Of a DNA stretch of 64,000 nt, positions 1 to 11,494 are shown one piece after another. The notes under the pieces were generated by a model that saw only the letters and a list, made by a program, of their open reading frames with translations, was not told the DNA's origin and made no database searches. The stretch is from Zizania palustris. Its lineage: Eukaryota > Streptophyta > Magnoliopsida > Poales > Poaceae. Where the stretch lies: positions 30,937,712-31,001,711 of the forward strand of contig JAAALK010000286.1 of the NCBI GenBank assembly GCA_019279435.1. The letters are read 5' to 3'. A program made the position numbers and the translations under genes. Within the stretch, counting starts at the first letter, position 1. Each line of letters opens with the position of its first letter.

Positions 1-2940
1 AAGAACTCCGATACCAGCGCACTGTCCGGAGATTTCCCCATACCGAATACCAGAGTTCTTCATCAACGACGAAGCAACCTGGATCCTCGTCAGCTTCCGG
101 TCAAGGGGCTCGTGGGTTGCCGTAGAAGACGAAGGGCACATGGTGCCGAAGTATTCCAGCGTACCCTGGAGGGCTTCCAAGGTACGATCCGCAATACTAG
201 AGTTCTTCTTCTCCGCTGCTTCCAGGCCTGCAGCAGTCGCGCCCACTTCGGCCACCCGGAGCATCAAAGAACTCTTGAGGGCCATCGCCTGGCTAAGAGC
301 CCCCTGAAGCTCCACCAGCTGCGCACTTGAGGTAGCGGCCTCTTGGCGGAGCCTTTCAATCTCCGCTCGAAGGACAACGCGCTCGGCCTCGACCTCCTGG
401 GCAGACGAACGGAGGGCTCCGAGGGCTTCGTCCGACGCCACCCTAGCCCTCCGTTCCTCCAAGACTTCTTCCTCTAGCCTGAGGGATCTCCCGGTGGAGT
501 CATTAAGGGCCGTCTGGAGGGTAGTGACCTTCCGTTTAAGTCGATTAACTTCGACCTCGTTGGAAGTCGCTGCCGCTCTAGCAAGAACAAATTGCTGCAA
601 AAAGAACTAAGTAAGTACTAAAGTATTTATGACCACTAATGCGAAGTAGCTATGGTGTCTTTTTCATACCTGAAGGGCAGCCCTTTCGAGGGCCGTGTTG
701 AGTGTCGAAGCCCTGGCCTCGCTCAAGACGGAGATCAACTCCGAATTGGCAATGTCCTGGCTTCTCTCAGCCAGGGGCTCCATAAGTCTTCGGAGGCCAC
801 TCCGGTGCTCCAGGAACGGAGCCAGCAGAGGAAGCCAAGACAGAGCTTGAGCATCATCCGCTGCGGCTTCATCCTTCGAATTGCCAACGGAGGGTGCGGC
901 CTGGCCAGGAAGAAGGCCGAGGCTAGAAATACTCTTGCCCCGCCCCGGTACGAAGGATGGCGAAGCAGGAGTACTCCGACCATCGGCAACCACCTCTTCG
1001 ACCAGAACCGCAGTGGTGGAGGCAACCTTGGTGGTCGAGGCGGCCACTACAGGAGTGACCTCCATCGCCAACTCCATCCCGGCGAGCACGTCGTCTGCCC
1101 CGAAGGACACATTCTCCGCCGCCAAATTCGGAGCCTCTAGAGGCGCGGAGAGATCCGCTCAAAGGACAGCCTCCGAAGACGCAGGGGCTTCGGACGCCAC
1201 CAAAGCATCAACACCCGAAGAGGTACCTATTTCAATAACAAAATTAATAAGCATGTTTTCACAGACAGCAAGCAGGTATTGAGTATAAAAGGGAGGAGCT
1301 TCGGAAAAAACCTCCGGGAGCTTCGTGGGGAAGGATTGCTGGATCCTCCAAGGCTTCGTACATCTGGAGGATGTCGGCGAAGTCATCCCCCGAGGTCCTG
1401 CCCTCAACATTCTCCATCGGAGCCACGGCCTCCGCAGGGACCACCACAGGTGCGGGCAAGTTGGGAGTAGGGGAGTCCGACTCCACCTGAACGACGACGG
1501 GCGCAGGAGGAGCAGTCAGAGTCACACTTACCACCTCCCCGATGAAGGTGTGAGGAGGGACTTCCCCTGTATCTTCGTCACCCAGGAGGTAGGCTTCGAA
1601 GGCCGCTGTTGTCTGGCCGTCGGAGTCCTCTGCCTCTTCGGAGGCCGAGCTTTGCGCACCCGGCGACGAGACAGACGAGGCGGGCGCCAACTCCGAAGGG
1701 TGCTTCGCTACCTTCTTCCTCCGAAACGGCTGTTTGCCGGCTTTCTTGGAGGGCTCGGCAGCGGCTTTCCTCTTACGGCCAACCGCTCCGGTCGGAGCAA
1801 AGTCAGGAAGATTCGGGGGCTCCATGCCGAGAGCTCTCCACACTCTGTTGGATCGCTCCCAGCTCCCCACCAGCTCCAACCTTCTTTGCCTCTCGGCCAC
1901 CAAAGGGGCTCCAAGAACTCGTTCGGTGGCCCGAACTACATCCTCCGGAGCCAATGCTAGAGGCGCGACTGAAAGAAAAAGGTATGAGAATATAAGTATA
2001 ATTGATTTCTTCATTTAAATATGATGCAGCAAGGAGAAGGTTTACCTAAGTTTCGGAGGTCCCCCTCCGAAGCTTGTGGGAACACAATTGTCCAGTTGGC
2101 TCCGAGGGGAGGGATCCGAAGTGCGACGAACTCCTCAGCTAGGTCGCACATGCTCATACGACGAGCCACTGAGGTAAGCAACCCTAGCCTCGTCGAGAGC
2201 AGGCTAGGGTTCGGAGAGATGTCCGCCTCCTTCCGGTACCAGATCTCCTGGAGAGGACCAGCGAGGGGGGAGACCTCTCCGACTTCGGCATAAAACCACC
2301 GAAGTATCCAGTTGGTGTACCACCTGTCGTTTATAGCTTTGGCAGGGAAGTGGAGGGCGTGCTCCCTCCGCAGCTGGAAATTGACGCTGCCGAAGGCTAT
2401 CGTCACCTTGGAGTCCCCTGGCCCGTCTTGTGGCTTCGGTTGGCATATGGCTTCGTGGGTCGCGGCGAAGATTTCGGAGCGTCCTTCGCACCCCTCCGCC
2501 CGGAGCGCACATTCGAAGATGGCCAATCGGGCGATGGCGTTTGGGGACAGTTGAGGCAAGGTGATATGGAACAAGTCCAACACCTCCACCAAGAAGTCCA
2601 CGGCCGGCAGCCCCAGGCCTGCTTCGAAGAATGCTTTGAAGACCACCACCTCTCCGTTCCTCGGCCTTGGAGTCGACTCCGTCCCAGGGACTCGAGTCCT
2701 CAGCCCAGCGCCCAACCTTCCGTCCACCGCTTCTTCAATGGACTCGGTGGTGCTCAAGGATTGGCCAATGATGAAGCTTTGAGAAATCTTCTTCTTGGAG
2801 GGCGGACAGAGCGCCCGAGGATTCTTGGGCCAAGCACCGCTCGGAGCCCCCGCCATTGCCGCTGCTGCCGAAGCGGCCCACGCCTGCCTCTGCGCCAAGG
2901 TGTTGGCCGCTGCAGGGGTGGTGTGGCTAGTTCTCGCCAT
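1..2940 (-). pseudogene. Tat-1 antisense gene (PF04195-like N-terminus, coiled-coil C-terminus), 3' partial
   Basis: Function is unknown. Inferred exons on the minus strand: exon 1 2940-2046 (starts MARTSHTT), exon 2 1968-1312, exon 3 1226-670, exon 4 from 594 leftwards past the window edge. Donors read GT and acceptors end in AG (for example ctttcag before 1968, ttgcag before 594). Phases are 1, 1, 0, as in the other copies. Exon 1 carries the FFEAGLGLPAV...LPQLSPNAIARLAIFE block typical of the 'putative gypsy type transposon' family (PF04195, recalled rather than searched). Exon 2 has a basic KRK cluster and an acidic Ser-rich stretch. Exon 4 is rich in Glu, Arg, Ala and Leu and looks coiled-coil. 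One in-frame stop lies at 1159-1161 in exon 3. The gene is convergent with the (lost) sense gag-pol. The splice model is inferred. Confidence 0.7.
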
Positions 2941-3036
2941 CGCGCTCGAATGTTCAAGAGTTTGGAAGATTGGGGAAAAGGTGAATCGCAGGTGATGGAT
3001 GCGGTAAAAAATCTCGGTTAATCTCCGTCTCTCCCT

Positions 3037-3043
3037 TTTATAA
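3037..3043 (-). promoter_or_regulatory. TATA box of Tat-1 antisense gene
   Basis: TATAAAA on the minus strand lies about 97 bases upstream of the antisense ATG at 2940. A TATA box in the same relative place is present in Tat-2, TatN-1 and TatN-2. The 3044-3502 stretch holds no gene; it is the upstream region of this promoter plus the tract before the 3' LTR. Confidence 0.6.
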
Positions 3044-3502
3044 CAACTCGACCAGTACTACTCTTCGATTGATTTCACACCACAGGTGATGCATGCGATC
3101 AGGCTTCTGTCATCAACAAGTGGGTCCGGTAAGTGGAACGGCGTACAACCGCTGTAAAAATCGACCGTTAGCTTTTTTACAGAAGGCAACGACTACTTGC
3201 GCCGTAACGGCTACTTCGACGGCGCCCCACGACGTTCGCTCTCCGGAACCATCTCCACGACGTGTGCACTTCGAAACCATCTCCATGACCTTCGCACTCT
3301 TAAACCGTTCCCTTCCCAATGTGCGTTCCCACTGTATCAAGAACTAGAAGGCGAAGGTTCGAAAGTGTTGGGTCCAAAATCCTCGGCTAAGTCACAGCAT
3401 CCTCAAATCCTCTTTAAGCCTCAGAAATTAGAAATGTTCTTTTCGTATACTGCCTTCTTTCTAAAACAGGTTAACTACAGAAAGGCGTATTCGAGGGGCT
3501 AC

Positions 3503-3999
3503 TGTTGGGGGAAATTACTCTATTTCCAAGACTTAAAGATTAACCCTTTGTTGGCTGATAAGGACCCCGAAGCCAGTGGACTGTTGTTCGGAGCATACGT
3601 CGCCACGACCGGAGGGTGCTACGGTGCGAAGCCCTAGAGGACCCTCCGAAGGGAAGATGGAGGCCTCGAAGCCGAAGGACACGATTGATTGGATGTCCTG
3701 CTTATCCATCTACCTTGCAGTGCTTTACCGAGTATAACCTTGTTTATAGTACCGAATAGTTTCTATTATGTCGGTTGTAATTTAGGGGTAAATAGGTCTT
3801 TTCCTTATGCTTTTCCCCCTATAAATACCCCCCATTGTACCTTGTAAAGGGGGATCCAGAACAAATTGTTCATCTACACTTATTCGGACCACTTGAGCTA
3901 TTATCCATTTCGGAGGCTCAAAGTAGTCCTAAAGCACAAACTCCCTGTTTGTCCGTTCTTGATTACCGAGAACCTGTTGGCGTAACATTTGCGCCAACA
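3503..3999 (+). repeat. Tat-1 3' LTR (497 bp)
   Basis: Begins TGTTGGGGGAAA and ends GCGCCAACA, preceded by the purine-rich tract gaggggctac. It contains a TATA box (TATAAATA, 3820-3827). The stretch from the accgaatagtttc motif to the end is closely similar to the LTRs of Tat-2 and Tat-3, while the first ~230 bases (U3) differ. Confidence 0.85.
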
Positions 4000-4608
4000 G
4001 ATGGCTTCGGAGAACTGCTGCAACTCCGTCGATACTGCAAGAAGTTAAGTTGGAAGTGAAAACTTCAACACAGCCACAAGGGCCTAGCTTCGAAGCTCAG
4101 CACGACACGCGTCGGGGGCAAAAACATCCTCGTTCAGAAGTTTTGAACATTGCACCCCCGCAGAAGTTTGCCCCAAGGGCTTCACAGACTTCAGGAAACA
4201 AGACCAGCGGCTGGAGGCCGATAGGGAAACCGGCTGGCAAAACCCAGGCCTTTTTCTACTGTGTCCATGGTGAAAATCGGAGTCACGCAACTGATGCGTG
4301 CAAATCTATACTTGCTTTAAGAGGAGAGTATTTGGAAAGAACTTCGGGTCGAGGCACTACTGACCGAGTTCCAACCGAAGTGCGTCCGGAGCCTATCCAG
4401 GCTGTGGCGCAAATAGAGAACTTCGACCCTGTAAAACGGCCTTCGGTGGTCAATGTTATGCCACCTCCGAAGCAAGAAGAGGGACAAGATCGAGGGAAAA
4501 GAGTAGTCCTCCCCATCTCCGGAGGAGGGACCCTCGGAAGTATGTCGAAGAGGGAGAGAAGAGAATATGTTAGAGAAGTGGGCCATATTGGAACCTCTTC
4601 ATCTGCAG
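4000..4608 (+). pseudogene. Tat-2 gag fragment (C-terminal part)
   Basis: Structural Gag of a Tat element, C-terminal half only. Recognised by its match to Tat-3 gag: the blocks EVLNIAP, FFYCVHGEN (C-x-H-G-E-N), TDACKSILALRGEYLER and LPISGGGTLGSMSKRERR all have counterparts at 35480-35900. The frame continues directly out of the Tat-1 insertion at 4000. It breaks at about 4605-4610, after VGHIGTSSSAA, where sequence jumps into the RT gene. Compared with Tat-3, roughly 0.8 kb including protease is missing at this join. Confidence 0.75.
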
Positions 4609-5218
4609 CTGCTGAAGGCTGGGATTATCAGAGAAGTGGCTCATACGGAGTGGTTAGCCAACCCAGTCTTCGTTAAGAAGAAATCTTCCGGGAAGTGGCG
4701 CATGTGTATTGATTTTACATCTCTGAATAAAGCATGCCCCCGTGACCCCTACCCCATGCCCCGAATTGATCAATTGGTCGACTCTACTGCCGGTTCGGAG
4801 TTATTAAGCTTCCTCGACGCGTACTCCGGCTATCATCAAATCTGGCTAAAGCGCGAAGATGAAATCAAGACAAGTTTTGTAACTCATTCAGGAGTCTTCT
4901 GTTATGTAAGAATGCCCTTTGGCTTAAGAAATGCCGGGGCTATTTTTTCGAGGTTAATTGCTAAGTCCCTAGGTCATCAATTAGGTCGCAATGTAGAGGC
5001 CTATATGGATGATATTGTAATAAAGAGTGATTTAAAGCACCAACATAGCCTAGACTTAGCAGAAACATTCAATAGCCTTCGGGCATGTGGGATCCGTCTT
5101 AACCCCGAAAAATGTATCTTCGGGGTGCAGGCTGGAAAATTGTTAGGGTATCTAGTTTCAAGCAGAGGGATTGAAGCTAGCCCCACTCAGATAACTGCGT
5201 TGCAAAGGATGGCTCCCT
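4609..5218 (+). pseudogene. Tat-2 reverse transcriptase (truncated)
   Basis: RT palm and fingers of Ty3/gypsy pol. Visible motifs: VAHTEWLANPVFVKKK, KWRMCIDFTSLNKAC, LLSFLDAYSGYHQI, FCYVRMPFGLRNAG and the catalytic YMDD at 5002-5013, followed by IRLNPEKC and GYLVSSRGI. The N-terminal region present in Tat-3 is lost with the protease deletion. A TAG at 5216-5218 ends the frame just before the RNase H connection. Normally this would be one domain of a long gag-pol polyprotein acting in the cytoplasmic particle. Confidence 0.85.
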
Positions 5219-6582
5219 AGAGAATTTAAAGCAAGTGCAAAAGCTGACTGGTCGTCTTGCAGCACTTAGCAGGTTTTTGGCAAGGTCTGCGGAGAGAAGT
5301 TTGCCCATCTTTAAAGCATTAAAAGGGTCCGAAGATTTTGCATGGACACCGGAGTGTCAAAAGAGCTTCGAAGATATTAAGAATTATCTCAGTAACCTTG
5401 CTACACTCACGGTGCCTATTGCGGACACAACTTTCGAGGTTGAAACTCAGAATTCGGAGTTATCATATAATCAACGGTATTTTGTACAAGGCCGGAGTAT
5501 GTTCCCCTTTGCTCCGAGGTATATCTCAAGCCGAAGGTCAAGAAATTCTTCGAGAAATTCATGAAGGACTCTGCGGAAGTCATTTAGCCCCTCGAGCTTT
5601 GGCAGGAAAGACACTTCGCCAGGGGCTTTATTGGCCTACAATCGTAGCTGATGCGGAGAGCTTAGTCCGCACTTGCCAAGGATGTCAGTGGATGGGACAA
5701 AGAAGTCATCGCCCACCAACAACTCTTCAAGTCATTGCTCCAGTATGGCCCATGGCCAGATGGGGCATGGATCTTATTGGCCCCTTCCCAGTAGCAAGAG
5801 GAAATTTGAAGTTCGCAGTGGTAGCAATCGAATACTTTTCAAAGTGGGTCGAAGCAAAGCCCCTAACAGCTATCACTTCGAATAATGTACAAAAATTTTT
5901 CTGGAAGAATATTATATGCCGGTTCGGAGTGCCTCGGCAGCTGACAGTGGACAATGGAACACAGTTCGATGCAGAACACTTCAGGAAATTCTGTGAAGAC
6001 CTAGGCATCCAACTATGTTTTGCTGCAGTAAGACATCCTCAGTCTAATGGAGCTGTTGAAAGAGCCAATGGTAATATCTTGTCAGGGCTGAATTGAAGAA
6101 TAGTGGGATTGGCAAAAGGATTGTGGACCAAAGAGCTCCCAAAGATCCTATGGTCCATCCAGACAACTCAGACAAGGTCTACCGGTTTCACTCCTTTCAG
6201 ACTATTATTCGGAGATGAATCTATGACACCAACAGAACTTAAAGGAGGATCCCTTCGTAGCACCGAACCGGAAATAGAAGCAGAAAGACAAACTTCGCTT
6301 GATTTAACAGAAGAGACAAGACTTCGAGCTGTTGCAAATTTGTCAAAGTATCAGCAGCAGACGAAGACTTGGTTCGACCCGAAGGTCAAGATTAATGAAC
6401 TTAGGCCAGGTCATCTCGTTTTGAAAAGTATCATAGCGCCAGGGAAATTAGGAAATAAGTGGGAAGGTCCATACATAATTGTTCGCTCAGGGCGTCCTGG
6501 TTCTTTTAAGTTAGCTAATTTGGAAGGTGAAGAGTTAACGCATACATGGCATGCGGAGCACCTAAAGCGATATTTCGCATAG
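5219..6582 (+). pseudogene. Tat-2 RNase H remnant and integrase
   Basis: The RT-RNase H connection (LKQVQKLTGRLAALSRFLARS) is followed by about 55 residues of RNase H. The rest, including the second archaeal-type RNase H seen in Tat-3, is deleted at about 5440. Integrase follows in another frame: zinc-binding region with IHEGLCGSH and CQGCQ, then core D in WGMDLIGPFP (5770-5772), D in TVDNGTQF (5950-5952) and E in NGAVERANG (6058-6060), giving D-x59-D-x35-E spacing. A TGA at 6094-6096 interrupts it. The C-terminal part (GKLGNKWEGPY...WHAEHLKRYF) ends with TAG at 6580-6582. Confidence 0.85.
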
Positions 6583-6790
6583 GGGCTCCTTGTAATCATT
6601 TGTAAATACCTTCCAAATCAATAAAGCTTATGGTTCAGATAATGCCTACCCCCCATAGATGTCCCACTTCTAGTGGACGCACTGGAATAGCGAAGTTGAC
6701 CGGGAGGGAAGTGTCATTAATTTGAATAATATTTTTCGGACTTCGGACCACTGGTCCGAAGCTTCCGACGAGGTGGGAATGTCACTAAAA

Positions 6791-7025
6791 AAACGGATTC
6801 CAAGCCACCGGCTTGAAAGCATCCGTAAAAAGAGTCCAAGGAGACCAAATAATGCGGATTCCAAGTTTCGGCTTGAAAGCATCCGTAAAAAGAGTCCAAG
6901 GAGACCAATTAATGCGGATTCCAAATTTCGGCTTGAAAACATCCGTAAAAAGAGTCCAAGGAGACCACTGCGAATTCCAAACCACCGGTTTGATAGAATT
7001 CGCAAAAAGAGGAGAAGGAGGCCAA
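6791..7025 (+). repeat. 60-bp tandem repeats between pol and antisense gene of Tat-2
   Basis: Three clear copies start at the gcttgaaagcatccg motif at 6811, 6871 and 6931, spaced exactly 60 bases; a fourth diverged copy ends near 7025. Each carries ggattccaag, cggcttg and atccgtaaaaagagtc. The first half of the Tat-3 117-bp repeat is clearly related and sits in the same position. Because the unit is a multiple of three, it keeps reading frames open on both strands, which yields spurious 20-residue protein repeats. Confidence 0.9.
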
Positions 7026-7422
7026 AACAAACAGAGTTTGAGCTCATGAGCTTCGAATATCTGTGAAAAAAGTCCAAAGTGACCAATCGTTTGGGACACT
7101 AAAGTGTCCGGAAAGTTGTCCAAAGTGATTTCTTTCAAAACACAAGGTACTAAGTTACCAATCTTCAGACTCCAAGTAGTCGAAGACATTTTATAAGATT
7201 TTAATCAATCTTTAAATTGCTGAGGGGCTCCGAGCCCCCAAAATTGAACTCCTAAGTTTTTCTTTGCGCCGAACCATCTTTGAATATAGTTCGAAGTTGC
7301 TTACGCCCAAAGAGGGGCTGGGAAATAGGGAGACAATTTTAAACCGATATTTATTATTCGAACAAATTATGATTACATCATGAAAAATTGGTATCTATAC
7401 CGAGAAGGAATCGAAGACCCCT
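7026..7422. other. Intergenic stretch between convergent pol and antisense gene of Tat-2
   Basis: AT-rich sequence without a supported gene. It contains aggggctccgagcccc (7223-7238), resembling the aggggctcc that follows pol stop codons at 6583. It is presumably 3' untranslated sequence for the antisense transcript and the tail of the sense transcript. Confidence 0.5.
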
Positions 7423-7860
7423 TCAATCTCGAGAGCTAAGGTTGGAACGACTAGTTCCAGAGCCGGGAGTTCTAACAACTTTGCGTTTAACTCTCCTACC
7501 TCCCTTCGAAGCTCTAAAGTCTTTCTGTTCTTGTTGAAGCTCGGCCCAAGTTCGGAGTCGTTCGGGGCTCCTTTCCCAGCTTCCAAGTTCTTCAGGCTTT
7601 TTACCCTGAGCTTCATCTTCATCTTCAGACCATGCAATGTCTTCGGAAGATGAAGTTTCCAAGTTAACTTCTTTTTCTTCCTCTTTAATATAAGATAGTA
7701 TATCTTTGCTTACTTCGGGCGTAATTGCACCGGAGCTATCTCGGGGAACTAAAAATCGAGGTCGCTTGTGAAGTTTTAAAAGATCGAAGGTAGCCCATAG
7801 TAGGCGGAGTTCTTCGTTAACGTTTAACACTTCGACATCATCCATATGAGGTGAAGCCTA
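7423..7860 (-). CDS. Tat-2 second antisense ORF / possible fifth exon
   Basis: Function unknown. The minus-strand frame opens after a good acceptor (catgtttttag, just right of 7860) and contains MDDVEVLNVNEELRLLWATF, RPRFLVPRDSSG, a Glu/Ser-rich middle and a basic C-terminus, ending at 7423. Equivalent ORFs with the pattern L-N/D-E-x-L-R-x-L-W then P-R-F-x-x-P-R-G occur in TatN-1 (23966-24301), TatN-2 (43757-43293) and Tat-3 (48455-48018). In each, the acceptor keeps phase 0. Exon 4 ends in its own stop, so this is either a separate ORF on the same transcript or an exon used with an alternative donor; I cannot decide. Confidence 0.5.
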
Positions 7861-7943
7861 AAAACATGACAAGCAAATTTTCATTCATAATATATGAAAA
7901 ACATGATGCTTTACATAGTCAGGATCCTAAGGTAAATCTAGAC

Positions 7944-10900
7944 CTATGGGTTTGGTGGAGGCTGGCTGCTCGAAGATTGCAACCGAGCTTGCTTTTGGCA
8001 TTGCCCTTCATCAATCCAAGCCTTGATCGCAGTGCGACCTTCGGCTCTCCATGAAGCTTGGAAGGCTTGCCAAGCAGCGGCCACGTCTTCGGAAGGATTG
8101 AGAAGCTGGTTTTCATCGAAGGTAATGGGAGCCGCCTCTGCGTTCGGAGTTATCGTTATTCCCAGATCTTCGTAGTAGCGAAGTATGCCGATAGCAGCCA
8201 CTTGTCCGGAGAGTTCTCCGTATCGAATGCCTGCCGTCTTCATCGTCTTCGTAGCTCCTTGGATCATTTTTAGCCATCGAAGCAAGGAGACGTTGTCGTT
8301 TGAAGGAAGTGTCCCAGTAGTACCGAAGTACTCTAAGACACTTAGGAGTTGGTTCATGACCTCCACAGCTACCTTCTCCGATTCCAGCTTATCATCAAGT
8401 AAAGCGTCCTTCGCAGAAGTCAATTCTTCCACCACGCCGGAGAGCCTAGCTGCCTCCGTAGCTAAAGAGTTTTTCTGGTTAAGTAGGTGGCTAGCCTCTT
8501 CTGCAGTTTTGGCCTTTTCCTCTCGGAGCTTGACAAGTTCAGCCCCCGCCGTAGCATGCTCCGCCCGCATCTTTTCTATTTCCGCCCGAAGCACAATTTG
8601 TTCTGCTTCGAGCTCTTTATTTGCAGTCTCCAAGCTTTGGCTGACCCTCCGTTCTGTTAAGACCATGTTGTCTAAAAGGGAAACTCGACCTTCAGAAATG
8701 TTAAGATTTCTCTGAAGAGTGGTGATTTCCTCTCGAAGGCGAAGGCTTCCGCGTTCATTTGAAACGTTCGCAGCTCGGGCAAAGACTATTTGCTGCAAAG
8801 AGAAAAAACCAAGGTGAGAAATTATTTGTATATAAGATTAATTTTGTTTTGCAGATACTTCGTACCTGGTACGCTGCACGCTCCATAGCAGCGTTGAGCT
8901 CCGAACCCTCAGCCTCGCTCAAGATGGCTACCAAGTCTGTCTCCCCAACTTCGCGGCTAGCTCGATCGAAAGGCTCGAGCAAAGTCCGAAGTCCGGTTCT
9001 TTGCTCCAAGAAAGGAGCTAGAAGAGGGAGCATAGACAAGGCCCTCTGGTCATCTTCGTTCGGCGAGGGGCCGGAGTGCTGGGCCGTATCTTTTGGAACT
9101 TCGGCAGACTGGCCCCCCTCTGTAGATTGGCTTTCGTCTGTTGATTCAGACGGAGTTAATCCTGAGCTCTGAGCAGGGAGGGGGTCCACCTTGCCTTTAC
9201 CTTTTCCAGGTCCCATTTGAGCGACTTCTGGAATTGGCTCCAGAGTAGCCGAAGTCCTAGGATTGGTATCTTCGGGAAGGCCCTCTTCCATAGGAGTAGA
9301 TCCTGTTGAAGCAATGGTATTATACATTGTATAATTTCGCAGGAAAAAAGAACAAAAGAATTATGTGAAGTTTACCTCCGAAGTCTTGTCGACGGGTGAG
9401 CATTGGACTGCTTGGCGGGTCGAAGGCTACCCCAAAGTCTTCGTCGGAGTCAGAATTCACAGTTAAATCTTCGACTGTTGGAGCCTCTTCGGGAGTTGCC
9501 ATCATTGCTTCACCTGAAATCGAAGTTGATTCTACAGCAACTTCGACTCCACCTTCGTCCATAGGGACTTCATCTCGCGATAAGTCTTCTTGAGCAACCG
9601 AAGTCCCAACTTTCCCAAGGTTGCCTTGAAGCTCTGGCACGCTCACAACGTCGCCAATTCTTGCATCTGTTTGGGCTGCATCCTTGTCAATTAGATCAAC
9701 AAGAATTCTACCTTCATCCTCCGAGGAATCGGAGACCGAAGCTATTGGGCTTGGAGGCGCCGCAGTTTTCGGCTTTTGGGCTACTTTCTTCGATGGAATC
9801 TTGGCAGAGGTCGAGGCTCCAACTTCGGCCTTCCTTTTCTTAGGCCCTTGTTCCGAAGGCACCCAATCCAAAAGAGGAGGAGGAATAACTTCGAGTAGCC
9901 TCCATACTCGGTTGGACCGCTCCCAAGTACCTACCAACTTAATCCTCCATTCTTTCTCGGCCGGAGTCGGGACTCCTAGAATTTTCTCTGAAGCCCGCAC
10001 AATTTGCTCCGAAGTCATAGGAGCTAGAGAGGCTGAAAGATAAGTTGATGTTGGTTATTTCTTCAAATAAATATATATGAAACATGTTGTTTCGAAATTA
10101 CCTACAGGGCTCGAGCTCGAAGAAATCTTTCGAAGGCCACCTTCCGTATCTTCTTCAAAGGTGATTGGCCAGTTGTCCATCAGAGTGGGGATCTGAAGTC
10201 CGATGAACTCCTCAGCCAGATCCCGCATGCTCAGACGATGGCTGATGCGTTGAAGTAGGCTAAGGCGAGCTTCAAGCTGACCTGGATCTGGATGGACAAG
10301 AGCTTCCTTCCGGAAGTTTATGTCCTGAAGAGGTCCAGCTAGGCGAATCCCTGCCCCAACTTCAGCATAAAACCATCCGACGATCCAATCAGTGTACCAC
10401 CTGGCTTTGATGGCCTTGGCTGGAAACCGAAGAGCGTACTCGTCTCGAAGTCAGAAGTTAATACTCCCGAAGGCCACCACCATCTTCTCACCTCCGGGGC
10501 CTACGAAGGTCTTGGGTTGGCACGAAGCTCGATGTAAAGCTGCGAAGATTTCTGCTCTGCCTTCACATCCTTCAGCTCGCAACGCCCACTCGAAGATGGA
10601 GAGACGTGCTATTGCGTTCGGAGAGAGCTGGGGGAGAGTAACATAGAATAAATCCAGTACCTCGGCCAGGAAGTCGACAGCCAGAAGTCCTAATCCAGCT
10701 TCGAAAAAGGCTTCGAAGATGACCACTTCTCCGGGCCTTGGCGAAGGAATAGCTCCTTTTCCAAGTTTGCGGATCACTATCTCTGAACTAATCTTGCCTT
10801 CTATCGCAGCCACGAGCGATTCCCTCTTGCAGGTTGAAGGTCCCAACTGATAGGATTAATCCGCATACTTCGTCGACGCTGGGAGGAGATCATGAGAATC

Positions 10901-11053
10901 ATCGCGTTGGGGATTTCTCCTTGGCACCGCCATTGCTGCTACTGTTGCTGTCGGAGTCACCGTCACTGATGTCGCCACCGCCGTTGCAGCCGCAGCCTGC
11001 TGCCGAGCCAAGGCCGAAGCCGCCCCAGGAACTTTGAAACTCGTCTTCGCCAT
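7944..11053 (-). pseudogene. Tat-2 antisense gene (PF04195-like), two nonsense codons
   Basis: Unknown function. Inferred exons: 11053-10102 (952 nt), 10032-9376 (657), 9302-8866 (437), 8792-7944 (849). The total is 2895 nt = 965 codons, and phases are 1, 1, 0. Donors include gtaatttcg after 10102 and gtacgaag after 8866; acceptors include tctttcag before 10032 and tttgcag before 8792. Exon 1 starts MAKTSFKV and holds the FFEAGLGLLAV...LPQLSPNAIARLSIFEWALRAEGCEGRAEIF block. In-frame stops are at 10856-10858 and 10451-10453. Exons 2-4 are open. Exon 4 encodes a long heptad-like coiled coil (for example ELEAEQIVLRAEIEKMRAEH). It runs opposite to pol. Confidence 0.75.
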
Positions 11054-11156
11054 GAAATCGCGTGGATTGCTTGAGGAAAGAATGGAGGCTATGGTTGACT
11101 GCTGGGTTGTTTGCACAAGAGCGGTGAGAAGGTATTCGAGAAGGATTTGGGCCCCT

Positions 11157-11164
11157 TATTTATA
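11157..11164 (-). promoter_or_regulatory. TATA box of Tat-2 antisense gene
   Basis: TATAAATA on the minus strand, about 105 bases upstream of the ATG at 11053. The 330 bases to the right, up to the LTR, hold no gene and are presumably the upstream promoter region plus the degenerate tract caagggtctac before the LTR. Confidence 0.6.
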
Positions 11165-11494
11165 GCCCAGGCCATGATTTTTTTACCATTTGGTGTTCTG
11201 CTGTTTCGCATTCCTAACCGTTATCTCTTTGCGAACTTAACACATTTCCTTAACTTCCATTGAGGAAAAAGCCAATGACTATTTTTTCTAATCCTAAAAA
11301 GCTTTCGGACTTTTTAAGTTAATTCTAAAAAATAGTTTGAACATAATTTTCTTATAAGTTGATTCGAAGTTTCAAATCTCCACATATTTCGAAGGCTGAT
11401 TAAAATTATTAGTCTCTGCACATGATTTTTTATCTTGCGTATACTACTCTCCTAACATCACAGGTCTAGCGGAGAAGCGTATTCAAGGGTCTAC

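Larger units (their letters stand above)
1..3999 (+). mobile_element. Tat-1: Tat-lineage Ty3/gypsy element, 3' part
   Basis: This is the 3' portion of a Tat-type LTR retrotransposon whose 5' part lies left of the window. It holds an antisense gene followed by the 3' LTR. The coding sequence of Tat-2 gag resumes immediately after the LTR, at 4000, and lines up with gag of Tat-3 from about 35345. Tat-1 is therefore inserted in Tat-2 gag, with gatgg (4000-4004) the expected right target-site duplication; its left partner is out of view. The LTR is not the mate of the Tat-2 LTR because their U3 parts do not match. Confidence 0.8.

Noticed and set aside
8185..8715. 176-codon plus-strand Ser-rich ORF
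   Set aside because: Reverse shadow of the coiled-coil exon 4 of the Tat-2 antisense gene.
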